From assembly GCA_021464525.1 (NCBI GenBank), contig JADRCO010000760.1, forward strand, positions 1-26,824: 26,824 nucleotides of DNA. The letters run 5' to 3'. Source of the stretch: Rhizophagus sp. LPA8_4_AMF (taxonomy: Eukaryota; Glomeromycota; Glomeromycetes; Glomerales; Glomeraceae). The notes under the pieces are model-generated. The model saw only the letters and a program-made list of their open reading frames with translations. It did no database searches and was not told the origin of the DNA. Made by a program: the position numbers and the translations under genes. Below, in pieces: positions 8,760-20,066 of this stretch (position 1 is the stretch's first letter; every line of letters starts with the position of its first letter).

Positions 8760-8895
8760 CTGATAAAAAAATACATAATAGAAGTTTAAAGACGTAAGTC
8801 CTGGTGCTGTTTTTCCTTTTTCTATTCATTCATCAATAGCGCAACATTTGTTAATGAGTATTTGTTAAACAGGGAAGGGGAATTTATGGGTTTCA

Positions 8896-9132
8896 GTAAG
8901 AATCTCATCATTAACGCCAATGAAAGAGATTTTTTTGGTGCAAAATTCATAGTGGTTTCTTTGCTTTGGGAACGTTACTAACGTTCCCTCTCTTTTTTAG
9001 AACTTCTTCCTGAACTTGGAAATTGCAAGGTGGGTGATTTGTTTTAGTTGTTTTGGTAGTTTTTTTGATTTGGGAACATCACTAACGTTCCTCTCTTTCT
9101 TTTTTTTTTTAGGAATGGCTTTGGATTTTAAG
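8896..9132 (+). other. Plus-strand mini-exon/intron units
   Basis: Two intron-like parts in tandem. 8896-9000: donor GTAAGA, branch ACTAAC at 8977-8982, pyrimidines, AG. Exon 9001-9029 (29 bp, NFFLNLEIA). 9030-9112: donor GTGGGTG, branch ACTAAC, pyrimidines, AG. Exon 9113-9132 (20 bp). They use the same layout and the same GGAAC..CTAAC..GTTCC signature as the minus-strand units at 5.5-7.9 kb, but lie in the opposite orientation. Whether they are transcribed is unknown. Confidence 0.45.
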
Positions 9133-9440
9133 GTGTAATTACCCTTTGATACTGTTCTTGATCTTCGTGTTCTAAATATCTTTGGGGTTGTGATTACCCT
9201 TCAATATTATTCTTGATCTTGTTCTTTTACCTTTGGGATGTAATTACCCTTCTTGGTTTTATATTCTTTATTTTTGGGATGTAATTACCTTTGATCTTTT
9301 GTTCTTTTAATTTTGGGATCTTTAATGTTCGTGTTTGAGTTTTAGGATTTAATCACCTTATTTATTGATAATATCTAATGTTTGAACTGTTGGATAACTC
9401 ATCTTTAATATTTTTCTTTTGATTTAAAATTTAATCACTC
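9133..9440. repeat. Degenerate repeat around GATGTAATTACCC
   Basis: The core TGTAATTACCC, or TGATTACCC and TTAATCACC variants, recurs at about 9133, 9187, 9237, 9278, 9345 and 9425. It is separated by T-rich sequence with TTCTTGATCTT and TTTTGGGAT. Spacing is uneven (40-80 bp) and similarity falls towards the right. It continues the plus-strand mini-exon units. Confidence 0.6.
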
Positions 9441-9854
9441 TTGTCTATAGAAAAAATAGATATGTTTTTAGCAAAATTAGTTACAAACCCATTCTTGGGT
9501 TTATAAAAAATAAATCGAAATATTTGTTTGTTATTTAAAGAAATTGTTTTTTATTCTTTTAATTTTTTTTAAATGCATTTAATACGTTTAATATATTTTT
9601 GTGCCTTTTCCATGTTTTACGTGATTTATTATTATTTATTGGAGCTCCAGACTTCGCAACGGTTCCCGTTTCCCTTGTATATTATAATATTTATATATAA
9701 CTCAGGTAGAATTATTTTATAGAGGTATACATTATATAACATATTATTATTTTTTTTTTTTAATATATATTAAAAAAAAGCAAATTTAAAAAACAATAAT
9801 TTTAAAATTTATTAAAATAGTAACTTTACAATTTAAAGTATTTTAATTTTAATT
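9441..9854. other. AT-rich spacer
   Basis: No gene seen. One GC-richer patch at 9639-9678 contains the palindrome GGAGCTCC and CGCAACGGTTCCCGTTTCCC. The rest is A/T-rich and leads into the 3' end of the minus-strand integrase fossil. Confidence 0.45.
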
Positions 9855-11029
9855 TTAATTTTGAATGTTTTGTATAAATTCTAAAGTTGTTAAAAATAAA
9901 TTTATGCCGAAATTTCCATCTTCAGCTAAAGGATTAATAGTATGCTGTAAATCGGACAATTGTAAATTTGAAAGAATATTATTAATTGGATCAACATCTA
10001 CTTGTTGAATTTCATCATCAACAGGTATTGGTCCTCCCCAATCTATGCCATAATTATCAATATCAATGTTTAAATCTAATTCTCTCAAATTGTTTCTAAC
10101 CATTCCTTCTAAATATAACTGTCTTGGAGTTTTGTAATAAGTGAATGATAATTCCATGACTGTGAAAATATATCTAAAGCAGAATTAATCCTTGGTATAA
10201 ATATATAATGAAGAGCAAACATATGAATATGATTATCAATATTTAAATTATGATTCTCTTCCAAAAAATAAAAATTACTTGCAAATAATGCCGCAACAAT
10301 TCTGTATGCATCTCTCCATAAACGTTCAATCCTCTGGTTATGGACTGATTTTCCACCAATGTAGCTTCCTCTATTTATACCTTTTTGTCTAATCATCCAC
10401 TCTGCTACTTTTATATTCTCACCACCACGATCACCACGAACTCTATTAGGTATTCCAAATTTTTCTGTAGCTTCATAAAAATGAGATAAAACTGTTTCTG
10501 ATTTATTATTATTATTACATTTAAGATAAACAATTAATCTTAAATATCCATCTATCCCTCCATGGATAATAAGTTTCCAATGAATAAGCTTGTGGTGGCT
10601 ATCGATGTGCCAAAGTAGATTTGGTGCAGCAACATTATACTTGCGCCTTGGTGTTATTTGAGCCCAGTGATTTAATATATTGAACGTGTCAATTCTATGC
10701 AAAGAATCTCTTAACCTTTCTCGATGAATTCTAATTCCTAAAGATCTTATCATACCCATAAGTATTTGCTGGCCAGAATTAGGTTGTTGAAGCCTAATTG
10801 ATTTTATTAAATTATCTAACTTCTCATTTGAAATTTCGCTATATGATAAATCTTCAGGAATATTTAATTCATTTCTTCGGCGTTGTATCGTCTTTGCTGA
10901 AGTTCCCATTATTTTTGCAATTTCAACATAAGAAAATCCTTCACGATGAAATAATCTTAATATTTACAAATTTTCACAAACTCTTCTCATGAATTCTCTT
11001 TGATCAAATACCATGGATAATAATGACAT
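9855..11029 (-). pseudogene. Integrase/transposase-type gene, DDE fold, fossil
   Basis: The N-terminal part has a helix-turn-helix ([20 protein letters not shown]) as in many transposases. The catalytic core is of the retroviral-integrase fold, with the three acidic positions in [18 protein letters not shown] and [10 protein letters not shown]. The C-terminal part has the [10 protein letters not shown] and YGIDWGGPIP motifs, which I associate with a family of stand-alone integrase-core proteins seen in fish, invertebrates and Glomeromycotina, possibly a DNA transposon of the IS3EU kind. No reverse transcriptase, capsid or long terminal repeats were seen. The copy is broken, with about two interruptions, and looks fairly recent because most of the protein is still readable. 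I found no convincing terminal repeats, so the ends of the element are unknown. Confidence 0.75.
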
Positions 11030-11225
11030 ATTGGTGATGAATTGGGAGTACGGGATATGGATTAAGGCACAGAATTAGAGGTAAGGGTATGGAATATAGA
11101 TTAGTTTGTAGTATTAGGGGCAAGGTTAAATTAAGATATGGGATATGTATTAGGGTGTAGAATTAGAGTCTGAGGGTTAGGACTAGGATATAGGGGTGTG
11201 AGATCAAGATTAGGTTGAGTTATTA
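11030..11225. repeat. G-rich degenerate TTAGGG-like tract
   Basis: The plus strand is rich in G and A with TATGG, TTAGGG, GGATTAAGG and GGGTTAGG motifs, about 20 irregular units with very little C. It resembles a degenerate interstitial telomere-type or purine-rich microsatellite. It directly abuts the 5' end of the integrase fossil. Confidence 0.6.
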
Positions 11226-11780
11226 AATTGAAAAAATTTTGATTAGATAAGCAACTTATATAATACAAGGATGATTGGTATGAATTGGTCAAAAAAAGAG
11301 AATAAATACAGATGTGATTTGTGTAAATCTTTAATTCACGAAATTGCCCAAAAAATCATGTTTGATTTGACAAGGAAAATACCAAGTTTCATTTTTTTAA
11401 AAAAAATTAAAAGTCCCGTTACTTCTGTATATTTACACTTTAATAAAATTTTCATTAAAAACATATATATATATCACTTTGCATAATCTTCTTAATAGAT
11501 ATTTGTTTTTACATAATTAAATTTTAAAATTCTGCAGACAGTTCATATGATTAATAAGGGAGGGTATTAATATTCTCTAGTTTAAAATAATTAATAAATA
11601 TGTTTATTTTAAAATATTAATAAATAATATTACGTTTTTTATTAGTTATTATTTTCTTATTTAATATACTAACATAATATAATTATTTTATTTTTCACTC
11701 ACATTCCAATAATTATGTAATAACTAATTTTCTTAAATATTTACCGGAAGTTTCATCATATTGGTTTAAACTCATTTGAT
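11226..11780. other. AT-rich stretch left of the Helitron-type end
   Basis: A weak 71-codon frame at 11271-11486 (WSKKENKYRCDLCKSLIHE) has a CxxC pair but no support from a family or from splice sites. If the 3' end at 11809 is real, part of this stretch is the body of a non-autonomous Helitron. I could not fix its 5' TC end. Confidence 0.35.
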
Positions 11781-11809
11781 CCTGTTGCAACGCAACAGGC
11801 TTCAGCTAG
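11781..11809 (+). mobile_element. Helitron-type 3' terminus
   Basis: A perfect hairpin, CCTGTTGC-AAC-GCAACAGG (11781-11799), is followed six bases later by CTAG (11806-11809) and then T. Helitrons end in a short hairpin followed by CTRR and insert between A and T. The core GTTGCAACGCA also resembles 3' ends of known plant Helitrons as I recall them. The element should extend leftwards. No rep-helicase gene is present, so it would be non-autonomous. Confidence 0.6.
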
Positions 11810-14800
11810 TTTTATACTAATTAAACAATAAAAGATGATATTACAAATAAGTATTAATTTTGTGAAAATGAAAATTTTACTTATGCAATTAACATTGCTT
11901 CTTCTAGGTAAAACTTAGAGTATGACTTAAGAAGTTGAAATACCATTCCTATATTTTTCCCCTGTAGTTTTGCAAAATTAGTTCTTTAGATCTTTGGTTT
12001 GTAACTGTAATTTTTTGTAAGCTTAAAGATTATATTTCTTATTTGGCAATTTTACTTATATAATTTGGCTTTTTAGAATCACAGTCTTTTACTTTTAGGA
12101 TCCTAGACTTTTTCTTGAAACTGAGTAACTTATTTGGAGTATGATGACTTGTATGATTTAGAATTGGTGACAATTTCTTTATTTTTGTAGTTTATGCACT
12201 TAAAGTGATTTCTTTTATTTTTTAAGTACAATTTTGATAAACTTTGGTTTTTTAGAACAAGTGATAATAATTTCCTTCCATTTGGTTTGTGCACTTAAAT
12301 TTTTATTATTAGTATTATTATTTTATGAGTAGATGAAATTTTTATAGATCATATTAATATTATTTTTATTACTTTCTTTTTTCACTGTCAACAACATGAT
12401 ATTATCTTCCTCCATTCTTCATTTAAATAATTTATTTATTCAATGCAAATTTATTTATTTAAATATAACATAAAAGAAAAAATAAATTCATGAATTGCCC
12501 ATTCTATGATTCCTCATTTAATATTAAAACAAATTAAAATTTTTTTTTAGTATTTGGTTTCTTTTCAACTAACATTTCAATATTATGAAATTCATCAGAT
12601 TTAAACATTAATTGTTCAAGTTTCAACATATGTTTACATCTGAAACTAAACATTTAATTGAATTTAAATAAAATATACAAATATATAAAATGTTTTATAA
12701 TTTTCCCCTTCATTAACTGGCTGATAATTATTTAAAATTAAGATTTTAAATAATATTAATAATAAAATTACAATATGCTTTAAAACTCCTTTATATGTTA
12801 TTTGTATAATTCTTTAAAACGCTTGGAACAAAATTCTGTAAATACTTTACCTTTCATTATGAATATTCATGTCTAAAACTTTCATCTCAATATCAGAAAT
12901 CCATTATTTCATGAAACGTAATATCAACTGATGCAATAAAGATTATAATTTAACCTAATAAAATTACATTGAAATTAAGCTTATCAGCTGAACTTCACTC
13001 TCGAAAATATTTTTTTAAAGATAGCCAACTGAAGATGTCAGATTACATTCAATCATTCACATAATCAGATGACTTTCCGTATTTTGAAGCGAAAAAAAAA
13101 AACATTTTTTTAAAAAAAAAACATTGTAATAATAAAAGGTTAATACTTTAGGAAAAACCCAATTGAAACATTGAGAAACACCTATAGTTGATAATTAGCC
13201 ATAACAAATTACTGTGGCGCGGTCTTCAATCATCCCAAAAATTCAAAATCTTCATATGAATTATCAATTCTTACAATTAGTTTGGCCAGTATATTACATT
13301 CATAAGTTGAACCAGTCAAAGAGCCTGCACATAAGAGCACTTGAAAGAACAAAAAAAAAAAAAAACTATAAATCCGGGTCATTATGTTAATTTAACTTTT
13401 GAATAATTTTATATTCTTATTAAACTATCAAAAATCAACGAAATTGTAAAAAATCAGACTATCAGAGAAATGAGAATAAAATAATTTTATAAAAATGTAA
13501 ATTTATTTAATTTATTATTATAATTATTTCTTAAACAATGAAATATTTTACAACAAAACCGTATGTTTACGTATTTTTTTTTCATAAATCCCAAATATTG
13601 ATTTTCTAATAAATAATGATGACATTAATACTGTAAATATTAAATAATAACGACTGGGTCACATATGACTAATATAAACAGTAAGTAAACTGGCGAAACA
13701 TGGATTATTTAAGTAACTTCGTAAATAAGAAAACGATAAATTTCAAAATATAAGTTGTATTTGACACTGGACCAAATTCACGCTTAAGAAAACTTACATC
13801 AAGATTGGAAATCGGAAAATTAGGTTTTATTGTAGGGATTTTTGACCTTGAATCCCTGATGGTATTGAATACTATTTGTTGAAGCAAAATTTGTTGGATA
13901 ATTTCCTGATAATCAACTAAAAACTAATTTCCAAACTTCAATTTTATGCACTCAGCAGAAGTTTGAAATTTAATTATAATAAAAAGAGATAATCAAAAAA
14001 ATTGAAGAGCGGATGGCAAGCGGTGATGCTAATAAATATTTATAATATTGATTATAAGGAATTTGAAAAAAATAATCAAATTTATATGAAAATATGAAAA
14101 AAAAAATGGATGATAAGGATAGTATTTTTATGAAAGATGACAAAACATTTAAATGTGTTTGGGAAAAAATTAATTCTAGTAATCATACATGATCATCTCA
14201 CCATTAACTATGGAGAAGTGAAAAGCAAATATAAATAATAATGGTAATAGACTACTTAAACATTTTAAAAAACTGAAAAAGTTTAAAGAATTTACAATCA
14301 ATAATGAAATATTTAATCATTAAAAAAAGATACATATAATTAACTTGATATTATTACAGTAATAAAGTAAATCACCAAAATTACCCATTGTGCTCATTTC
14401 ATCATCAACCACTTCGTAATAACTCAAGCTGACCAATCATAACTTTTTTAAAATTTTAAACCCAACAAAACAAAATATTTAAATTTATATATATATTTGA
14501 TGTCAGTTTATTTTATAACCACAATTTTTATTTTAATTACTTACATAAAAAATTAAAAATTTTATTGACAACCGGATATTTTTTTTTAAAAAAAAAAAAA
14601 TCATTATTTTGCATGATCGTTTAAAAAAAATTATTTTATTTATCAACAAGATTCCTTATTCAGTCTATAAGTTCTGTTTTAATGGCAATAACGTTAATAC
14701 GTAAATTAAAATATCATAATTTCTCATATTAGAAACAATGTTACAAAAATTATTATTGCGTGTCAAAAAATAAAGTTAATATACTTGCTGTTTTTAAATT

Positions 14801-16029
14801 CCAACATATTATCTTATAAGAAAAAACAAAATTATACATAACTGTTTTTTAATTTATCAATGATAACAATAATGAGAGAACTCAATCTCAGACGATTCTT
14901 GAAATTTATATTTATAACACAGAAAAATCCAGAAATTATTTCTGTTTCCTTTTATTTTTATAAACGCATTTTGCACCATATTATTTTTAAGTTTTAAAGT
15001 GATTCGAACAATATCTTGGTTTTTTTCATTATTAAAAAGCAAGCAATGTATTAAAAGATCATTGTTTTACTGTGACAAATTATTATAATATTGTTCTTCT
15101 TACATACTTGTACGAACCTATATGTTATAGGTTATTGCTAAATTTTATTGACTAATAAGGAATAAACATTTGAGAAGAAAAAAAAATTAAATACTAAGAG
15201 GTCTAAGGACTGAAACCTTGTTTTGTTTTTTTTATTAAATATGCAATGCAACACATGCCCAATCATTTATATGTAGGGCTGGAATTATTTTCTTATGCAA
15301 CTATGCAATGCAAAGTACGACAATTGTTTATGCATGATACGTCAGATTATTGGTTGTGCATTTCTCGGTTAACCTTGTTAAAAATTAAAATTTTACATTA
15401 TCTGTCTTTGATAATTGATTGGTCACATATTCTTATGATTTTAATACTAATCCTCTGAAAATCACTACATATAGAGCTAGTAGAATAAGTTCAAGGGCCA
15501 CCTGACCCATATATCGTATCTTCGTAATTAATTTAGATTACTCAAAAAATATTACAATACGAAATATATAAAATACAGCAATATAACTATCAATAAAATT
15601 GTTTTTTCTAGTAATGTTATTATGTTTTTGCTACCAGCTACTCATTCTTGGTTAGTATTATTATATGATATATATCTGCCAAATTAAATTTCTTGCATTA
15701 AACCAAGAATTTCACTGAACTGTCACATTATTAGATTAAAAAAAAAGGTAATTTTATGTGATGTAATTATCACACACATGAGCTTTTCCGGTCATTTGAT
15801 ATAATGACATAGATTTACACATTACAGATAATAGAGGTAATAAGTGTTACATACTTGGGAATGTATTATTTGTCAATTTATTAGATGTTATTAGTAATAT
15901 TATAATTATTAAAATTATTTCCTTGTAAAATTTCAATAGTCTGGACAATATTAATATTGCAAATATTATAGTACGTGGGCAATACATTAAAAATGAATGT
16001 CCCAATATTAATATTTAACCCAAAACTTG
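11810..16029. other. Gene-poor AT-rich region
   Basis: No intact gene in 4.2 kb. 11950-12310 has loosely repeated T-rich sequence with TTTGGTTTGTGCACTTAAA-like motifs. 12550-12960 holds short minus-strand coding-like pieces (KHMLKLEQLMFKSDEFHNIE, IEMKVLDMNIHNER, VFTEFCSKRFKELYK) that may be remnants of a decayed gene. 13090-13125 and 14580-14600 hold T(n)A(n) palindromes. Short frames at 13705-13887, 14857-15042 and 15246-15458 are not convincing. Confidence 0.4.
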
Positions 16030-16855
16030 AATATCATATAATTTAAATCCATTTACTTTATCTTTCAGGAAAAACAAATAATGATTCAAAGGAAATCTAT
16101 TAAAATAAAGTAAAATCTTTCTAAGATTTTCTTGAGAATTAATAATTTGTGATAAACTTTTTTCGATCATTTGATGATTATTGTTACTGCAACATGATGG
16201 GAACTTAAAATAAAGTGATGAAATTGAATTGCGATTAGAATTGAGAAATATTGAAAATTTTGTTGAAGTTTCAACTGTTATTATAAAATCTAGTTCAAAT
16301 TTTTGACATTATTAAAGAAATTTGGATTTTGTAAATTAATTTAAGGGTAATACAAAAATATTCAACATTCATGATTTGTAAATTATACAACTTCCAAACT
16401 ATATAAATTTACATTATTTTAAATGAATATTAGAAACAGTGACCTATAAATAAATTTTATAAAGTTTGATATTTGTATAGAATCACTGGAAAATTGCTTC
16501 CCAATTTCTAATAGAATTACTAATTTTACGTGTATCCAAATGTTGAATAAATTAGGATAATTGAATAATGTATTTGAAGGAATTAAATCATTATTAATTC
16601 TATATTCATTTAATTTTGTTTTATCATCATCATTTAAATTATGTAAACAAATTTCAATAAAGTAATAATTTTTAAGAAATTTAATTGAAAAATGGATTTT
16701 CCCATAATAATGGAATTGCTAAACGACACCATAATCTATTAACTAATATACACGAATATAGTGTTTTATAATCATGATGAAGATATTATATAACTCCATT
16801 TGTTAATTCTGATAAAACTCCAAAAAATATCTTTGAACATGTTAAGAAAAAGGAA
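16030..16855 (-). pseudogene. F-box protein relic (expanded fungal family)
   Basis: F-box proteins bring substrates to SCF ubiquitin ligases through Skp1. On the minus strand an open block at 16776-16419 reads SCILVNRLWCRLAIPLLW, then ENPFSIKFLKNYYFIEICL, the C-terminal half of the F-box and what follows it in the family typical of Rhizophagus. It ends ISNFIKFIYRSLFLIFI with a stop at 16419. A second block at about 16283-16035, in another frame, reads TVETSTKFSIFLNSN, SSLYFKFPSCCSNNNHQM and LSQIINSQENLRKILLYFNR, matching the leucine-rich part of the same family. The start is degenerate (MFKDIFW.. near 16838, interrupted at once by a stop). At least three frame breaks and a missing C-terminal half make it a pseudogene. 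Confidence 0.7.
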
Positions 16856-17191
16856 AGAGAAAAAGGGTTTTCAAGTTTTGAAGTTACATCGTATGGGTTA
16901 TTGTAACAATTCTGTTTGTCACACAATTATTTACGTAAAGTCTTTATTACCCATTGCGAATATTTCAGGAAATTATTTTACTGGCTGGCATTATTATAAT
17001 TCCGGCCCTGAAAGATATGCTTAGCTAAGAGTAAAGTTTTTTGGCTACACCTTACCTGTATGAGACTTTTCCAGGGTTTTCATGCATCAAATCCAATCTT
17101 GTTAATAAATTCATTTTGCTTTGCATACTCCTAAGTCGTAAAAGTGCAATAGTAAACTTCACAAAAATATCTCACTTATACAGTAAGTGCT
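16856..17191. other. Spacer between the F-box relic and the BTB pseudogene
   Basis: Short frames at 16800-17024 and 17041-17247 have no coding character and overlap the relic or the promoter. I see no gene. Confidence 0.4.
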
Positions 17192-17250
17192 GCACAATTT
17201 GTCACGTGCATGAAAATTTGATGTTGCACAGAGTACAATTATTATAAAAA
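17192..17250 (+). promoter_or_regulatory. Probable BTB gene promoter: TGCACAATTTG, CACGTG and TATA
   Basis: TGCACAATTTGTCACGTGC (about 17192-17210) combines an E-box with a TGCACAA motif. TATAAAAA follows at 17243-17250, about 65 bp before the ATG at 17314, a plausible TATA distance. A second TTGCACA lies between them at about 17224. The same pair of motifs recurs near 22975 and 24070. Confidence 0.4.
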
Positions 17251-17313
17251 GGTTCGACCATTTACAAACAAATTTGGATAAATTCTTTCTTGTTGCATGT
17301 AAAATTATAAAAA

Positions 17314-18787
17314 ATGGTTGACAATAAATTTTTACCAAAGTTAACACAAAATTTACTTAAAATTTTAAATGATGAAGAATTTTATGATATTACTATTGAA
17401 GTTGGTAAAGATCCTTACGTAAAAATATTTTGAGCTCATATGGTAATTCTATATTATCGTTCTTCTCATTTGCAAAGAATTTTGTCAACCAATAATATAA
17501 AGAAAATTGATGGAACTTTGACGCATATTAAATTACCAAATAATTTATCGAAGATTTTTCAAATAATCTTAAGGTACCGAATATAAAATGGGTGAAAATT
17601 ATATTGAATAATTATTTAATTTCACTTTTTTTTTATTTTGTTTTAGGTATCTTTATTGTGGAAGTCTTACTTTAAAAGAATATAATACATTAGATATAAT
17701 TAAAATTCTAGTTGCTGCCAATGAATTTAGTCTTCAAGAATTAATAACATATCTACAATCCTTTTTGATCGAAAACAAAAAACAATGGATGAAAAAAAAT
17801 CTTGATTTGATTTATCAAACGAGTTTTAGAAATAATTCGTTCTTTGAACTTCAAAAATATTGTACTAATTTAATAACCAAAGAACCAGATAAGTTATTCA
17901 ATTCAAAAAATTTCTCTTCGATTCCAGTAAAACTTTTAATTTCAGTTATTCAAAATGATAGCCTTCAAATTAGTGACATTCAAATTTGTGAATATGTTCT
18001 TAAATGGGGTCTTGCTCAACATTCCGAATTTCCTTCTGATGTCGCAAACCAAAGGATGATTTCAACACTTTAAAAAATACTTTACTACAATATATCCCTT
18101 TTATTAATTTTTATAATTTAAAAGAATTTATAAAAGAATTTATGGATAAAGTATTACCTTGTAAAAGAATTTTGCCAAAGGAAATGTATAAAGATTTATT
18201 AAAATTTTATTTAAGTCTATCGGATCCTGATAGCAAGTCAACTAAAGAAATTAATTTGAGAGCTATTGATTCAAAAATTATTACATATCAGCATATCAAA
18301 TTAATCTCGAAATGGATCAATAGATCAGAAATTATGAATAATTCAAGTTCTCCATATGAATTCAAATTATTCTTTCGCGGATCCCGTGACGGACTTTCAA
18401 GCGAAAAATTTCATAAAATTTGTGATAATCAATATCGTCAATATCGTACTGTAACAGCTATTAAAGTGAAAGATAGTAACGAAATTCTCGGGGGATATAA
18501 TCCAGCTGAATGGAGATCTGATGGTAGTCATGAGCTTTTTATTCTCTTTTGATAATGATGATAGAATTGAGAATTATATTTTAAGTCGTGTAATGAATAA
18601 ATTTTATGCTACATTTAATGGAATTTTTAACGGTCCATCATTTGGTTACAATGATCTTACTATATTGGGGACGAGTCTTAATTTTGGTAGTTATTGTGGT
18701 AGTAAAAAACATTTCTATGAAAAATCGATTAGAAAAACTGAAAGTGAATTTACTGTGGAAGAATGTGAAGTATTTCAAATTATTTAA
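17314..18787 (+). pseudogene. BTB-BACK-TLDc protein pseudogene
   Basis: This family, very large in Rhizophagus, joins a BTB domain (dimerisation and Cullin-3 binding), a BACK domain and a C-terminal TLDc domain. Exon 1 (17314-17573) encodes BTB: NLLKILNDEEFYDITIEVGK to THIKLPNNLSKIFQIILR. The intron 17574-17646 (73 bp) has a GTACCG donor and TTTTAG acceptor and splits the usual site before YLYCG. Exon 2 has the rest of BTB, BACK (LLISVIQNDSLQISD, VLKWGLAQ) and TLDc (LFRGSRDGLSSEKFH, EILGGYNPAEW, ending EECEVFQII). Breaks: an in-frame TGA at 17431-17433 in the BTB core, where the family has Arg (CGA to TGA), a frameshift near 18040-18055 before DDFNTLKN, and one near 18520-18545 inside TLDc. 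The total length fits an intact parent, so decay is recent. Confidence 0.85.
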
Positions 18788-20066
18788 GATAAAAAATTTT
18801 TTTTATTATATAAAATTTTGTATAACTTAATTTAGTCTTTTTTTATTGAATAATAAATTAGGTTTGTAAAATTCAAATCTTTATCAATAACAAAATTGCT
18901 ATATAAAGTAAATAATACAATTTATAATCTCAACTATCTCAAATACCTTTAAATATCTTACCTTTTTAAATTATTCTCATGATTATAATAGGATATCATA
19001 ACTGTCAGTTGTAAGTTCAATTTTCAGGAATTAACTCCTTATTTAAAATTCTTTCAAATCGAAAAAAAATAACAAACTGGTGGAACAGAATTTTATTTTG
19101 ATATCATGGCAGATAAGATTTATAATGATTTTTCTTAAATTTTTTAAAAAATTCATATTTATTACATTTCATATTCTTTAAATATTTTAAGACAAATTTT
19201 TCTATTTTAATAATTTGTGCATATATATCATCGTGATTTTTGTTAATACCTGTATAAAAAAATATTCATTTTTAATAATCATTATAAAAAAAAGTATATT
19301 TCTAAAAATACTTCACTTGTAGAAATATTTTAGAAGTACAAGATAAACCTAATTCATCCGTTCTATTAAATAAAAAAAAAATATAACATGTTAAAAATAA
19401 TTTATATGATGATTAGACCAATTCAAAGGTTACGTAAATAAATATATTGACTTGGTTACGGAAATCTAATGCACTTCATGAAGGAGAGAATAACCTATTA
19501 AATTTGTTTCACAAAAATGCGATTCTGTGGGCTATTTTTCATTTGACTATTCATATACAATAGTTTTTTCAAAAAAACATAATTCATATAATAGAAATAA
19601 ATATTACCAAGGATTTTATCTGATTAAAAAGAAAAAAAATTGATACTGAAAAATTTTGAAAAAATTTCATGAATAGATTAGATATGTAGAAATTTCATTA
19701 GGACAAATGGTTATGATAAATAACTTTATATTAATATCTTTTACCGAATTTTTGATGAGTAAAAATAATTGACTAAATATTTAATATAGTGAGCAATGCA
19801 AAATTTCCAAATTACGCTGGATTCCACGGCTGGATTATACAATTGAGTTACCACTTTATAATTGACGCTTATTATAAGTTAGTTTTTTATTAAACTTTTT
19901 TAAGCTTTGCTATATTTGAATTATCAATTAATTTATTTTCTTTATAATTTATATTATGTTCAATTAAATAATATATATAAAACTGATAAAAAAATCAAAA
20001 AATATTATTATTAAAAAGCAAAAAGTATATTTGATGAACTTCAGTAAGTTTAAAAAATACCGACAT
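18788..20066. other. AT-rich intergenic region
   Basis: Lies between the 3' ends of the converging BTB pseudogene and kinase gene, so it should hold both terminators. I see no coding remnant and no structured repeat. A small GC-richer patch at 19813-19860 has no recognisable content. Confidence 0.45.

Noticed and set aside
11271-11486. 71-codon plus-strand frame with CDLC
   Set aside because: Low-complexity end (IFIKNIYIYHF), no family, no splice support; probably chance in AT-rich DNA.
13705-13900. Plus-strand VVFDTGPNSRL resembling an aspartic-protease D-T-G site
   Set aside because: A single short motif, with no neighbouring domain or terminal repeat; too weak to call a retroelement fossil.
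15272-15290. TAGGGCTGGAATT, like a hAT-type terminal repeat
   Set aside because: No inverted partner end and no 8-bp duplication found in the window.
15246-15458. 70-codon plus-strand frame
   Set aside because: Hydrophobic chance frame in repetitive ATGCAATGCAA sequence, with no support from context.
17250-17262. GGTTCGACC, a tRNA B-box-like word
   Set aside because: No A-box at the right distance and no cloverleaf.
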